DNA from: Larkinella rosea
Lineage (GTDB): Bacteria > Bacteroidota > Bacteroidia > Cytophagales > Spirosomataceae
Direction: 5' to 3'
Length of the DNA: 64,000 bases
Assembly (NCBI RefSeq): GCF_003858635.1
Contig: NZ_RQJO01000016.1
Location: forward strand, 62,001 to 126,000
Shown: positions 1-9,966 of the stretch, piece after piece
How the letters are laid out: the number at the start of each line of letters is the position of its first letter
Numbering within the stretch: the stretch's first letter is position 1
The notes under the pieces: generated by a model
The model's input: the letters and a program-made list of their open reading frames with translations, nothing else
What the model was told of the DNA's origin: nothing
Databases searched by the model: none
Translations under genes and position numbers: made by a program

Positions 1-2914
1 TGCACCACTGATCGAAGCGGTAGACTTCCACCGGCGGTTTGCCGTCCACAACCACCTCGACGATACCGGTTTTGGGGCCAATCACGTCGTAAACGCCAAA
101 CGTGTTTCCCCGGAATTTCACCGTAAATGATGCATCCGGCGGGTTTGCAGCGGATAATTCCGGCATGAATTGGCCGAATTTCTGCCGCAACTCGTTCGTT
201 TCGGGCAAAACGTCCCACGAACCAGTTCGGCGCAGCTTCGACAACGGAATCAGTTGGGCCGATTCCCAATTACCCTTCTCCAGAGCCGCAGGCAGCGGGT
301 GCGGTTTTTGCCCGGCATTGTCCTCCAGTTTTTTCATAAACTGAATAACCGAATGGGCGTAAATCGGATGCCCGGATAGCGGAAGCGGGTGGGTTTTGTC
401 CGACGTAAAAACCACCTTGTCAGGATGTTCGCCCGGATTTCCGGTAAAAATCAGTTGCCCGGTTTCCAGCAACCGAATCACTTCCACGCCCATGTGAATT
501 GACGGAATCCGGTAATGATCGGCCACCTGTTCCATCGCAATAGCCGAATGCTGGTACTGGCCTTTGCGCATCGTTTCCACCACGTTTTCGGCGATGGTAT
601 ACACAAAGCAAATATCCGCCAAGGGGTATTGTTTCCAGGTTTTCCGGACAATTCCCTCGATGGTTTTTCGGATTTCTCCCTCCGTTCGCCCGTAATCGTT
701 GACGGCAAATTCGACAAACACCAGATCGGGCCGGTGGCTCAGCACGTCCTGCTCCATCCGGAAAACGCCGAGGTCCGAACCGGTGCCGCCGATGGTCGCG
801 TCGATCTGCCGGAACGGTGTGAGCGGGTAATTGGCCCGAAACCAGTTGAACGTCAGATCCCGCCAGCCGTCCTTAGCCTCGGTGATACTGCCGCCGATGT
901 AGGCAATCCGCACGTCCTGTCCCGATTGGATTTTCCGGAAAAAATTCGGCAAACCGCCCCGTTCGTGGGATTCGGCCAGGCCACCTTTCTTCTCCCGCCT
1001 GATTTGCGGGAGGACCCCGGTCCAGTCGACCTGAATCGCTGACGGGCCGGTCTGAATGGCCAGCAGACTGTTGTCCATTCGGATGGCGGGGCTTTCGATC
1101 ATCGGCCACTGTTCGCAGGACGTTTCCGGTTTGCCATTGATCCAGACCGCCGGAACCGACCGCGCCAGGCCGTCGGCATCTACCGGCAAGCCCGGCTGGT
1201 ATTGCATCCGGATTTTGGCGCCCTGGGTCGTCTGGTACGTCAGATCCATCGTGTTCCAGTTCACCGAAACCGGGTTGCGGGGCAGTTGGCTCACAAATTT
1301 TTTAAAACTCCCGAATTCGGCCTCCGTCCCGAGTTCAAAGATAAAACCGGTTTGCGGACCTTCGCTTTTGACGACGTTGAATCCTTCCAGCCCTTTTTCG
1401 GTCAGATTGGTGTGCATCGAATACGGTTTCAGCGGTTTGATGCCGACGTACGTTTTTCCTTCCCGCAGAAAAATCCAGCCGCCGGTTTCCACTTTTTCGT
1501 CGATTGATTTGGGATACCGCAACGCGCCCCATTTCAGCAAATTAGTGGCGTGCCCGTCGCGCCAGGCCCATTTTTCCGGGCTCGGCTGGTTCGGCCAGGG
1601 GTCTTTCTGCGGAATGTCAAAGAGCATGATGGCGGCATTCCGGTAATGCGCCGTCTGCTGAAAGGGCGAGATCGTGCCTTTGTGCCAGGTGTCGGGCGTG
1701 CGGTCTTTGTGGTCGCCGTCGCTGTACCAGTAGGGATGGAAGCAGTTCAGGTAATTGAACCGGTCGGGGCTGCTCCAGACGATGTTGAACCCGTTGGCGT
1801 CGTGGTCGGCGTAATCGCCCCCCGGCACCCACCGGAAATTCCCGCTGCCAATCGCGTATTGCTGCGCCCGGTATCCATTCCGCATCATCATGTGCGGGCG
1901 GGCCCGCTCCCCGGCATAGGGTCCGAAGGTCGAAGCCGATGATTTCAGCGCGTACGGGACGCCCCTGCCTTCGGCCAACTGAAAGAAAACCGCATCCGGA
2001 ATGACGTTGGAAAGCGCGGTGTAAATGGTGTAACTGGTTTCCCAATAATTCGTAAAATCCTGAATTTTAACGGATTTTGTATTCGCTCCCCAACCCCAAT
2101 ACAGCCAGTTTTGGTAAAGCGTGCCGGTTACGTACGGGTCTTTGGGCTGGTAATCTTCCTGGGTATTCATCCGGCCATACGGTGCCAGGGTGCGGCCCTC
2201 AAAATTATTCAGGGCCTGCAACGACCATTTGTAGAGCAGATAGGCTTCGGCAATGGCTTTCACCTCCGGGTCCTGCGCAAACTCGTACAAAATCGCCACC
2301 GGGAAGTTCATCGTAATCTCGTAGGTCGTCGAGAGGTATTCCGTGTAGCCTTTGGCGTAGACATTTTTAAAGGTTTTGCGCAACCGCTCCTTCATCTCGG
2401 CCATCAGCTGGGCGCTGGTCATGCCGTTGGCCCACTTCGCATCCGGAAAATACTGCCCGAACAGGTAGGCGCTGGTCCACATCATGGTGGCGTGGTTTTC
2501 GGTGCCGTGGCCCAGAAAACCTTCTCCGGCATTTTTGTCTTCTTTGGCCAGCCGTTCGGCATCTTTCTGAATCACCGCAACCTGCCCGGGTGTAAAACAC
2601 TGCCGAAACCGCCCCAGGGCCAGCGCAACGCCCGGAAAATCGAACATCGTTTGCTGCGGATGGTGCAGGATGTTGGTGATGTAGTTGATGGCTACGGTAT
2701 CTTTCGGGTTGTTCCAGAGCCGGGCACAGGCTTTGGGCAGGTTGTGTTTGCCCCGCGTGCTGCTATCCGCCACCAGTCGCGCATCGTGTAGTCCTTTCAG
2801 CAGCCACTGCCGACGGCCTTCAAACGTGGCCAACTCCTGCGCCTGGATCAGCCCCGAAAACAGGACTCCGAAAACCGCTAAAAACCACCCTGCCTTCGTC
2901 TGTTTACCCTTCAT
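1..2914 (-). CDS. Secreted polysaccharide-active protein with C-terminal SGNH hydrolase domain (3' end off window)
   Basis: The frame is open from the ATG at 2914 to the window edge: 971 codons with no stop, so the C-terminus lies outside. Residues 1-22 are a signal peptide. Residues about 25-600 look like a polysaccharide-lyase or alpha/alpha-toroid type region (GHGTENH motif), but I cannot assign a family. Residues about 665-850 are an SGNH/GDSL esterase domain: IGGSITE with the nucleophile at Ser676, a GGTGS block, FAVND, and DKTHP with Asp839 and His842. The start follows the SusD stop by 10 bases, so it is the third gene of the SusCD operon. Likely role (inference): deacetylation plus backbone processing of a glycan imported by the pair. 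Domain assignment of the N-terminal half is weak. Confidence 0.8.
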   Translation of the reverse strand, partial: MKGKQTKAGWFLAVFGVLFSGLIQAQELATFEGRRQWLLKGLHDARLVADSSTRGKHNLPKACARLWNNPKDTVAINYITNILHHPQQTMFDFPGVALALGRFRQCFTPGQVAVIQKDAERLAKEDKNAGEGFLGHGTENHATMMWTSAYLFGQYFPDAKWANGMTSAQLMAEMKERLRKTFKNVYAKGYTEYLSTTYEITMNFPVAILYEFAQDPEVKAIAEAYLLYKWSLQALNNFEGRTLAPYGRMNTQEDYQPKDPYVTGTLYQNWLYWGWGANTKSVKIQDFTNYWETSYTIYTALSNVIPDAVFFQLAEGRGVPYALKSSASTFGPYAGERARPHMMMRNGYRAQQYAIGSGNFRWVPGGDYADHDANGFNIVWSSPDRFNYLNCFHPYWYSDGDHKDRTPDTWHKGTISPFQQTAHYRNAAIMLFDIPQKDPWPNQPSPEKWAWRDGHATNLLKWGALRYPKSIDEKVETGGWIFLREGKTYVGIKPLKPYSMHTNLTEKGLEGFNVVKSEGPQTGFIFELGTEAEFGSFKKFVSQLPRNPVSVNWNTMDLTYQTTQGAKIRMQYQPGLPVDADGLARSVPAVWINGKPETSCEQWPMIESPAIRMDNSLLAIQTGPSAIQVDWTGVLPQIRREKKGGLAESHERGGLPNFFRKIQSGQDVRIAYIGGSITEAKDGWRDLTFNWFRANYPLTPFRQIDATIGGTGSDLGVFRMEQDVLSHRPDLVFVEFAVNDYGRTEGEIRKTIEGIVRKTWKQYPLADICFVYTIAENVVETMRKGQYQHSAIAMEQVADHYRIPSIHMGVEVIRLLETGQLIFTGNPGEHPDKVVFTSDKTHPLPLSGHPIYAHSVIQFMKKLEDNAGQKPHPLPAALEKGNWESAQLIPLSKLRRTGSWDVLPETNELRQKFGQFMPELSAANPPDASFTVKFRGNTFGVYDVIGPKTGIVEVVVDGKPPVEVYRFDQWC

Positions 2915-2924
2915 AGAAAACGGA

Positions 2925-4331
2925 TTAGTAGCCCGGATTTTGTTTCAACACACCCTGCATTTTATCGATTTCCGTCTGCGGCAGCGGAAACAGCAGCCAG
3001 TTGTCGTTCGCATTCAGGCCGATGGCTTTCAGGGCCTCGACGGCAGTTCCGGTCCGGACCAGATCGAACCAGCGGACGCATTCGAACATCAGCTCACTGC
3101 GCCGTTCTTTCTGCATCGCCACCCGAAAACTGGCCAGATCCGGCACCTGCGCGCTGGTCAGGTCTTTCAAACCGGCCCGTTTCCGCACCTGATTCAAAAG
3201 CACGAGCGACTCGGTGTTTACTTTGCCGTCTACCTCCGACAACACTTCCGCATACAGCAGCAGCACGTCCGTATACCGCTGCACCGGGAAATCCATGCCC
3301 GATTCGGTCGAAGCCCGGTCGTAGCCGTAATCGAATTTGGTGTTGTTCAGCGCGGCAATTTTGGTTCCTTCCAGCGTTGTGAATTCCTTCGCAATGTTGA
3401 AATCCCGGCGAATATCGCCCGCTTCGTAGGATTCATACACGCCTTTTTCAAACACCGGATTGCCGCCGTAAGCCGGGTTGAACTGCCGCTGGTATTGCGT
3501 ACTTTCGCCAATCCCGCCGATTTTAAACTTCGCTCCCAGAATGACCTCCTTGCCGCGTTCATTTTCCAGCGAAAAAATTTCCGCATACGTCGGCGCAAAG
3601 GCATACTGACCGCTTTTGATGACACTTTCCAGCAGCGGTTTGGCGTCGGCCCAGTGGTTTTCTTTCAGCGGAATACCGCTCATGGTGAGGTAGGCACGGG
3701 CCAGTTCCACTTCGGCGGCCTGTTTCGAAACCCGGCCGTTCTGAGCCGCCGTGAGGGTAGCGGGCAACACCCCGATAGCCGCCGTCAGATCCTTCGTGAT
3801 TTGTCCGTACACCTCCTTGATCGGCGACCGTCCGATTTGCAGGGCTTCGCTGGTGGAAACCTCTTTCAGCACCAGCGGCACATCCCCGAAAATCCGGACG
3901 AGGGCGAAATACCCGTACGCCCGGAAAAACTGCGCTTCGCCTTTGATGCGGGCCTTGACGGCTTCATCCATCGAAACGGCGTCGATGCGGTCCAGAATGA
4001 GGTTCGAATACGTAATCATCTGGTACATCGTATTCCACATCGTGGAGGTCGTGTTCGACTGAAACGCGTTGTTACTGATTTCGGCGTACGAATACATGAT
4101 GTGGGTGTACGTATCCCCCCGAAACTCGTTGTATTCGGTCCACATCGTCGAGTGAACTCCCTGAAAAATATTGTAAACGCCCACAATGGCGGTTTCAAAA
4201 TCCTTCTGGCTTTTGTAAAACGAGTTGAGGTTGGCCGACGAAATCGGATTCAGGTCAATAAAGTCTTCTTGGCAGGCGGTCTGGCTTAAACTGAGCGCAG
4301 CGGCAATGAGTAAAATCGAATATTTTTTCAT
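2925..4331 (-). CDS. SusD/RagB family outer-membrane lipoprotein (locus 1)
   Basis: This is a surface glycan-binding lipoprotein that partners the SusC transporter. The N-terminus MKKYSILLIAAALSL is followed by the lipobox SQTAC. Typical SusD blocks follow: FYKSQKDFETAIVGVYN, RAYGYFALVRIFGDVPLV, the WFDLVRTG segment and the C-terminal LFPLPQTEID...NPGY ending. Length (468 aa) is normal. ATG 4331 is preferred; an ATG two codons earlier (4337) is also possible, and the farther upstream in-frame start is a TTG inside the SusC gene. It sits 20 bases after the SusC stop in the same operon. Confidence 0.95.
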   Translation of the reverse strand: MKKYSILLIAAALSLSQTACQEDFIDLNPISSANLNSFYKSQKDFETAIVGVYNIFQGVHSTMWTEYNEFRGDTYTHIMYSYAEISNNAFQSNTTSTMWNTMYQMITYSNLILDRIDAVSMDEAVKARIKGEAQFFRAYGYFALVRIFGDVPLVLKEVSTSEALQIGRSPIKEVYGQITKDLTAAIGVLPATLTAAQNGRVSKQAAEVELARAYLTMSGIPLKENHWADAKPLLESVIKSGQYAFAPTYAEIFSLENERGKEVILGAKFKIGGIGESTQYQRQFNPAYGGNPVFEKGVYESYEAGDIRRDFNIAKEFTTLEGTKIAALNNTKFDYGYDRASTESGMDFPVQRYTDVLLLYAEVLSEVDGKVNTESLVLLNQVRKRAGLKDLTSAQVPDLASFRVAMQKERRSELMFECVRWFDLVRTGTAVEALKAIGLNANDNWLLFPLPQTEIDKMQGVLKQNPGY

Positions 4332-4351
4332 GATCATAGACGGTTTAGGAA

Positions 4352-7300
4352 TCAAAACGCGACGTTCAAACCCAGAATGAAGGTGCGAGCCAGCGGATAG
4401 GAGCCGTAGTCACCACCGGGAGCCAGTGGGTTACCGCTCCGGGTATTGACTTCCGGGTTGTAGCCCACGTCATATTTGTCGACGGTCAGCAGGTTTTCAC
4501 CCGTAGCATAGATCCGGATTCCGCCCGATTTGATTTTCTGGGATACGGTTTTCGGCACATTGTAGCCCAGGGAAACGTTTTTGATCCGCCAGAATCCGCC
4601 ATCGTACAAATGCCGTGTGGTGTATTGCGAACTCGCCCCCGTCACCAGTTCCGAGGCTGCCGGGGTGGTGCCGTCGCCCGGTTTTTCGGGCGACTGCCAG
4701 CGGTTTACCCAGTTTTTGTAGTGGTTTTTCTGGCTATCCGACGGCCCGTTGAATTCCCGACCGATGTCGTTGAAAATCTTGTTGCCGCCCAGGCCGTAGA
4801 TTAGCACGCTCAGATCAAAACCGGCGTAGGAAAACCGGTTGGTGACACCGAAATAGTATTTCGGCTGGTTCTGGCCCACAATTGTCCGATCGTCGATGTT
4901 GATTTTGCCGTCGCCGTTCACATCCTTGATCCGCACGTCGCCGGGCTGCGAACCCGCCCAGCTGGGGCTGGCGGCAATTTCCTCCTTCGTGTTCCAGATG
5001 CCTTCCTGCACGAGCATGTAATACGCACCGATCGGCTGGCCGACCTGCGTGATGTTCACCTGGCCCCACCAGTCCCCGCCGATGATCGGCGCGTCACCCG
5101 GACCCAGTTGCAGCACCCTGTTTTTGTTGAACGACAGGTTCAGGTTCGTGTTCCACTGAAATTTGCCGACGAGGTTTTTGGTGGCTACCTCAAATTCCCA
5201 GCCCTTGTTTTCGACCCGGCCCAGGTTGCGCAGCTCCGAACTAAAACCGGTAACGGTCGGCACCGGCACATTCAGCAGCAGGTCTTTCGTCTGGTTGTTG
5301 TAGTAATCGATGGATGCGTAGATCCGGTTTTGCCACACGCCCACATCCAGCCCGATGTCGGTACTTGTCGTGGTTTCCCAGCTCAGGTTGCGGTTCGAGA
5401 TCGAGTTCGGGTACATGCCCACCGATACGGCCTCGTCCGTTCCGAACAGATACGCCGACTGGCCTAATAAACCCACCGCGCCGTAATTGGGAATGTTGTT
5501 ATTTCCGGTCGTTCCCCGGCTGGCCCGCAGTTTCAGATCGCTCAAAACCGGTACGGATTTCAGGAAAGCTTCTTCCGAAATCCGCCAGCCGATGGAAGCC
5601 GCCGGAAACCAGCCCCATTTGTTGTCGGCCCCGAACCGCGAGCTGCCGTCGCGTCGTAAACTCGCGCTGATCAGGTACTTGTTGTCGAAAGCATAGTTGA
5701 CCCGCCCCAGATACGACAGCAGCGACCATTCGCTTTCGTTCGTATTGCCCTGGGTGATTTTCCCGGCGGCATTGAGCGTCGGGACCAGGTCGTTGGCAAA
5801 GTTTTCGCCCCGCAGATAGCCCGACTGGTCGTTCTGCCGCTGCGACGTAAAACCGGCCAGTGCCGTGATGCTGTGTTTGGTGTTGATCGTCGTCGCGTAA
5901 TTCAGGATGTTCTCATTCAACCAGTTTAAGCTGACGGTATTCCAGCTTTCGCCGATCGGGGCGCGGGTGCGGGAGATGATCTGGTTCTCAAACCGGTCGC
6001 GCTTGGTGCTGATGTAGTTGGCGCCAAAACTCGTTTTGAAACTGAGCCCTTTCGCCAGTTTGACGGTTGCGAATACGTTGGCCAGCATCTGGCCCCGGGT
6101 TTCCTTATCGATCAGGTTTTCAATGCGTGAAACGACGTTGGCCCCGCCGTCCCAGGACACGGAATAGTCCGTGTATTCCGGCGATTCGCCCCAGATGCCG
6201 GTGCGGATCGGCAGAAACGGATTTGCGTACAGAATGGTGTGCAAAACGCCCCCTTTGCCTTCCGTATCGCGGTCGTTGCTGACCGAGTAGGAAGGCGTCA
6301 GGTTCAGGCCAACATTCAGATACTCATTGACATCCACCGAAACATTTGTCCGGAAAGAATACCGGGTATAATCGGTATTTTTCACAATGCCATCCTGTTT
6401 GAAGTAGTCGGCCGAAACGAGGTATTTTGCTTTCGCACTGCCGCCCGACGCCGTAATCTGGAAGTCCTGCATGGGGGCCGTGCGGTAGGGCCACTTCTGG
6501 TGGTTGTAATACGGCACGCTCGCCGGGTTGGTTTTCCAGACGGGGTCGTACTGGTAATTGCGGGGCCGGGTTGCCATCGGCGCGTTCGGATCACCGCCGG
6601 TTTTGGCCCAGGCGCGGTCGCGGCCATCCACCAGCATCGACAGCCATTCCGTGGTGTTCATCATCGGAATCAGGCGCTCGACGTTCTGAATGCCGGCATA
6701 CGCTTTCACGTCCAGTTTCAGTTCCCCGGCTTTGCCTTGTTTGGTGGTGATGATGACGACCCCGTTGGAACCGCGCGACCCGTAAATCGAAGCCGAAGCG
6801 GCATCTTTCAGCACCTCGATGGATTCGATGTCGCTCAGGTTCATGTTGGCGAACGTGGTCGCATCGATCGGAAAACCGTCTACGACGTACAGCGGATTCG
6901 CGCCTGCCGAAATCGACCCGATGCCCCGAACCTTGATCTCGGCGGCTTTACCCGGTCGGCCGCTCGGCTGCTGCACCTGCACCCCGGCCAGTTGCCCCTG
7001 CAAGGCCTGATCGACGCGCGCAACGGGCCGCACCTGCAACTCCTCCCCGCCCACTTTGGCAATGGCGCTGGTGACGTCGCTTTTGCGTTGCGTGCCGTAG
7101 CCCACCACGACGACTTCTTCCAGGGATTTGGTGTCGGTAAGCAGGCTGACATCAATGGTCGATTGGCCGCCGACCGGTACTTCCTGGTTGATAAAACCGA
7201 TGTAGGAAAACACCAGCGTGCTGCCGGTATTGGGCACCGAAAGCGTGTATTTGCCATCGGCATCCGTTACGGTTCCGTTGGTGGTTCCTTTCACAATAAC

Positions 7301-7480
7301 TGTGACACCCGGCAACGACTTGCCGTCGCTCCGGGCAGAAACCGTCCCTTTAACGGTATTAACACCCTGCGCGTGAACCGCCTGAAACCCCGCCAGAACG
7401 GCTCCTAAAAGGAGGATCAATCGACGAAGTCCGACAACGTCAGTGAGCAGTCGATGCAGTGGGTACAGCTTTTTTTTCAT
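4352..7480 (-). CDS. SusC/RagA family TonB-linked outer-membrane transporter (locus 1)
   Basis: A 1042-aa TonB-dependent beta-barrel transporter that imports oligosaccharides with the SusD protein encoded next. After a signal peptide ending in AVHAQ comes a carboxypeptidase-regulatory-like beta-sandwich (about 40-125; GTVSARSDGKSLPGVTVIVK), then the SusC hallmark EEVVVVGYGTQRKSDVTSAI, a plug domain (about 130-250; IEVLKDAASASIYGSRGSNG) and the barrel, ending in the aromatic-terminated strand LGLNVAF. It heads the SusC-SusD-SGNH operon. No STN domain is present, so it is not an anti-sigma-coupled transducer. Confidence 0.96.
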   Translation of the reverse strand: MKKKLYPLHRLLTDVVGLRRLILLLGAVLAGFQAVHAQGVNTVKGTVSARSDGKSLPGVTVIVKGTTNGTVTDADGKYTLSVPNTGSTLVFSYIGFINQEVPVGGQSTIDVSLLTDTKSLEEVVVVGYGTQRKSDVTSAIAKVGGEELQVRPVARVDQALQGQLAGVQVQQPSGRPGKAAEIKVRGIGSISAGANPLYVVDGFPIDATTFANMNLSDIESIEVLKDAASASIYGSRGSNGVVIITTKQGKAGELKLDVKAYAGIQNVERLIPMMNTTEWLSMLVDGRDRAWAKTGGDPNAPMATRPRNYQYDPVWKTNPASVPYYNHQKWPYRTAPMQDFQITASGGSAKAKYLVSADYFKQDGIVKNTDYTRYSFRTNVSVDVNEYLNVGLNLTPSYSVSNDRDTEGKGGVLHTILYANPFLPIRTGIWGESPEYTDYSVSWDGGANVVSRIENLIDKETRGQMLANVFATVKLAKGLSFKTSFGANYISTKRDRFENQIISRTRAPIGESWNTVSLNWLNENILNYATTINTKHSITALAGFTSQRQNDQSGYLRGENFANDLVPTLNAAGKITQGNTNESEWSLLSYLGRVNYAFDNKYLISASLRRDGSSRFGADNKWGWFPAASIGWRISEEAFLKSVPVLSDLKLRASRGTTGNNNIPNYGAVGLLGQSAYLFGTDEAVSVGMYPNSISNRNLSWETTTSTDIGLDVGVWQNRIYASIDYYNNQTKDLLLNVPVPTVTGFSSELRNLGRVENKGWEFEVATKNLVGKFQWNTNLNLSFNKNRVLQLGPGDAPIIGGDWWGQVNITQVGQPIGAYYMLVQEGIWNTKEEIAASPSWAGSQPGDVRIKDVNGDGKINIDDRTIVGQNQPKYYFGVTNRFSYAGFDLSVLIYGLGGNKIFNDIGREFNGPSDSQKNHYKNWVNRWQSPEKPGDGTTPAASELVTGASSQYTTRHLYDGGFWRIKNVSLGYNVPKTVSQKIKSGGIRIYATGENLLTVDKYDVGYNPEVNTRSGNPLAPGGDYGSYPLARTFILGLNVAF

Positions 7481-7832
7481 TTTTGAGAATCGGGTTTAGG
7501 AATAATCCGGTCATGACTAACGGAAATTCAAATATCACCGAGCCCCGAAAAAATGGCAGTCCGGAATGTTCCAAATGCATGTCCTAATGTTGCATGCTTC
7601 GAAAAATTGTAAAATCAGGACGTTTTTTTGACTTATTTCGACCGTTGCGGAGTGCCGGAATTGAAAATGGCTCCGGTTTTTTGAAAGAGGTATTCCAGAA
7701 GCTTCGGAAATGGAGCAACGAAAAACCGGTAGCCGCAGAGCGCCACTACCGGTTGGAAGGATTTTTGGGAGATGGTTGGTCTGCCGATGTGCAGGTTCAA
7801 CTTTCAGCAGACTGGAAAAGCAGCGGTTTGCC
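7481..7832. other. Intergenic region between signalling operon terminator and SusC promoter
   Basis: This stretch holds no convincing gene. On the minus strand it carries the terminator of the upstream signalling operon (7720-7754) and then the promoter region of the SusC gene. I found no exact TAnnTTTG box. Possible regulatory marks are two TGCATG palindromes at 7576-7581 and 7591-7596 and the palindrome around GAAGCTTC at about 7693-7709. Confidence 0.5.
7720..7754 (-). terminator. Intrinsic terminator of the signalling operon
   Basis: On the minus strand AACCGGTAG (7754-7746) pairs perfectly with CTACCGGTT (7732-7724) and is followed by a short T-run. It lies about 80 bases past the stop codon of the last gene of the signalling operon (7833). 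Confidence 0.65.
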
Positions 7833-8264
7833 TCAATACTCCGTCAGCCGGGGCAGTTCCACGGTCCGGAGCCAGTAGCGAAGCGTAGTCTGTAACTGTT
7901 CCTGCCAGTCTTCAAACAAAACCGGTTTGGTATGGAACGCCCGTGCACCGAGCCAATAGGCCTGGCTGATGTCTTCGGGCCGCGACGAACCGGACCACAT
8001 TACGACGGGGATTTGCTGGTAGTTTTCGTTGGCTTTCAGCCGACCGAGGGTTTTCAGGCCGTCCAGCACCGGCATAAAAAAGTCCAGCATAATCAGGGAA
8101 GGGTAATCTTCCGGAAGAATAGTCTCGAGGTGGGCCAGCAAAGCCGCTCCGTGTAAAAACCGCCGGATTTTCAGGTTCGGATGAATCTCGTGAATGGCCC
8201 GATCAATGTGGGTAAAATCCTCCTGATCGTCTTCCACAACATAAAATGTGATAGTTGTTTCCAT
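7833..8264 (-). CDS. Single-domain response regulator
   Basis: A 143-aa stand-alone receiver (CheY-like) protein with no output domain. The acidic pocket is Glu11-Asp12-Asp13, the phosphoacceptor is Asp61 (LIMLDFFMPVLDG) and the conserved Lys is Lys113 (FHTKP). It is the last gene of the five-gene signalling operon, 9 bases after the receiver-kinase stop. Receivers of this type in Bacteroidota usually act as phosphorelay or protein-interaction partners of hybrid kinases; the partner here is inferred from position only. Confidence 0.92.
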   Translation of the reverse strand: METTITFYVVEDDQEDFTHIDRAIHEIHPNLKIRRFLHGAALLAHLETILPEDYPSLIMLDFFMPVLDGLKTLGRLKANENYQQIPVVMWSGSSRPEDISQAYWLGARAFHTKPVLFEDWQEQLQTTLRYWLRTVELPRLTEY

Positions 8265-8273
8265 GCGTATGCG

Positions 8274-9386
8274 TTACTTCATCCATTCAAAATAAAAGGT
8301 ACTTCCTTTTCCGATTTCCGACTCGACCCAGACTTTCCCCCCCTGTTCTTCCACGAGCATTTTCAGGATGAACAACCCAACACCAGTGCTGCTTTCGGCC
8401 TGGGCCACGTTCGACGTGGTTCGGAACAGCTTGAAAATGGCTTCGTGTTCATCCGACGAAATGCCCGGCCCGTTGTCTTTCACGTAAAACTCAACCATCC
8501 GGCCCCGGTCCTGAAAACCAATCTCAATGAGTCCTTCGGTTTTATCGCTGTATTTGACCGCATTACTGATCAGGTTCTGAAAGATTTGATGAAGTTTTAT
8601 TTTTTTCGTTTTTAAAACCGGCAATCGCCCGGCAATGTCAATCGAAATGTGTTTGGGCGGAAAAATCAACATCGCAATCTGCTCAACCAGCTCGTGCACA
8701 TCGACTTCCTCAACGGTTTGCTGCGACACATTTTTCCGGGAATATTCCAGCAACGAATTGATCATGTCGGACAGGTGAAAAGCCGCCGACTTGGAATGAC
8801 CCACATACTCCTGAATTTCTTCCCGCGGCACCACCTCCTCTTCGTTTTTCATTTCGAGCAGCGAAAGAGCTGCAATCATCCCGACCAGGGGCGACTTCAG
8901 ATCGTGGGCCACGATGTAGACGAATTTTTCGAGTTGTTTATTGATTTTCTCGAGCTGGAGCGCCGTCTGTTTCAGCTCCTGCTGGTAATGATAGAGCTGC
9001 TCGAAGACGTTGACCTTGGCTTTGGTCACGTTGACATCGAGCGGTTTTTGCAGGTAATCGACCGCGCCCTCGCCAAAGCCTTTCAAAATATAATGCTCTT
9101 CCTTGTTGATAGCGGTGACAAAAATGATCGAAATATCCTTGGTTTTGGGATTCGATTTCAGAATCCGGGCCACCTCAAAACCGTCCATTTCGGGCATCTG
9201 GACGTCGAGCATGACCAGGCCGATCTGGTCGTTTTTCAGCGCATACCGCAGCGCTTCATTGCCGGAAGTAGCCTTGATAAACTTTCGCTGGTCACTGGCC
9301 AGCATTTCCTCGAGTACGAGCAAGTTCTCCTCGCGGTCGTCGACCAGCATGATGGTAATATCCGGGGAGTTGTTCGCTGTTACCAT
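8274..9386 (-). CDS. Response regulator-histidine kinase fusion (REC-HisKA-HATPase)
   Basis: A 370-aa cytoplasmic protein with an N-terminal receiver (Asp61 in LVMLDVQMPEMDG; Lys in YLQKP), a short coiled-coil linker (about 130-155), a dimerisation/phosphotransfer domain with His161 (FVYIVAHDLKSPLVG) and an ATPase domain with DNGPGIS and GVGLFILKMLVEEQGG. There is no membrane segment, so its input is probably phosphoryl transfer from another kinase. It begins 10 bases after the CheB stop. Confidence 0.94.
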   Translation of the reverse strand: MVTANNSPDITIMLVDDREENLLVLEEMLASDQRKFIKATSGNEALRYALKNDQIGLVMLDVQMPEMDGFEVARILKSNPKTKDISIIFVTAINKEEHYILKGFGEGAVDYLQKPLDVNVTKAKVNVFEQLYHYQQELKQTALQLEKINKQLEKFVYIVAHDLKSPLVGMIAALSLLEMKNEEEVVPREEIQEYVGHSKSAAFHLSDMINSLLEYSRKNVSQQTVEEVDVHELVEQIAMLIFPPKHISIDIAGRLPVLKTKKIKLHQIFQNLISNAVKYSDKTEGLIEIGFQDRGRMVEFYVKDNGPGISSDEHEAIFKLFRTTSNVAQAESSTGVGLFILKMLVEEQGGKVWVESEIGKGSTFYFEWMK

Positions 9387-9396
9387 TCGTGTAGAG

Positions 9397-9966
9397 TTAA
9401 TCGTTGAGTGCGTGTAAAAAAGTTGCGATTTGTTCAGGTTTCATGATTAATACACGTTTATTTCGGTCCAGAGCCGCCTGTGGCATGACCGGATATTCGG
9501 CGGTAGCAGGATCCTGCACAATGGCCGTTCCGCCCGCACCGACAATGGCGAGCAGTCCGTCGGCGCCGTCCTTGTTGGCACCGCTCAGCAAAATTCCCAC
9601 CGCACTCCCGGCATACGCCTGCGCGACGCTTTCAAAAGTTACATCAATCGACGGCCGACTGTAATGAACCAGCTCGGAATAGTCGAGACTGATCGTTTTA
9701 TCGGGTTCGATCAGCAGGTGGTAATTTTGCGGCACCAGATAAATATGGTGGCCCTGAATCACCTCCTTGTCGTCCGGTTCTTCCACCAGAATACCGTTTC
9801 CCTTGTTCATCAGAATCATGTCCATGCTGCTGGCCACGTTCTTCAGGCGGTGTAACACAATGAATACACTATAGGTAAAGTGTTCCGGCAGCGCTTTCAG
9901 CAATTCCACCACGATCGGAATGCTCCCCGCCGAACCACCAATCACCACCGCCTTGCATTCGTTCAT
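9397..9966 (-). CDS. CheB-type methylesterase (catalytic domain only)
   Basis: A 189-aa protein made only of the CheB methylesterase domain, without the usual N-terminal receiver. The catalytic triad is visible: Ser12 (IGGSAGS), His39 (VLHR) and Asp133 (SGANKDGADG). In classical chemotaxis CheB demethylates chemoreceptors; here no methyl-accepting protein, CheA or CheW is encoded nearby, so it more likely works with the adjacent CheR and hybrid kinases in a non-motility signalling system (inference). Confidence 0.93.
   Translation of the reverse strand: MNECKAVVIGGSAGSIPIVVELLKALPEHFTYSVFIVLHRLKNVASSMDMILMNKGNGILVEEPDDKEVIQGHHIYLVPQNYHLLIEPDKTISLDYSELVHYSRPSIDVTFESVAQAYAGSAVGILLSGANKDGADGLLAIVGAGGTAIVQDPATAEYPVMPQAALDRNKRVLIMKPEQIATFLHALND

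Noticed and set aside
2685-4289. Long open frame on the plus strand (534 codons) opposite SusD
   Set aside because: It is antisense to a clear SusD gene, has low-complexity Arg/His/Phe-rich translation and no domain; a codon-bias shadow.
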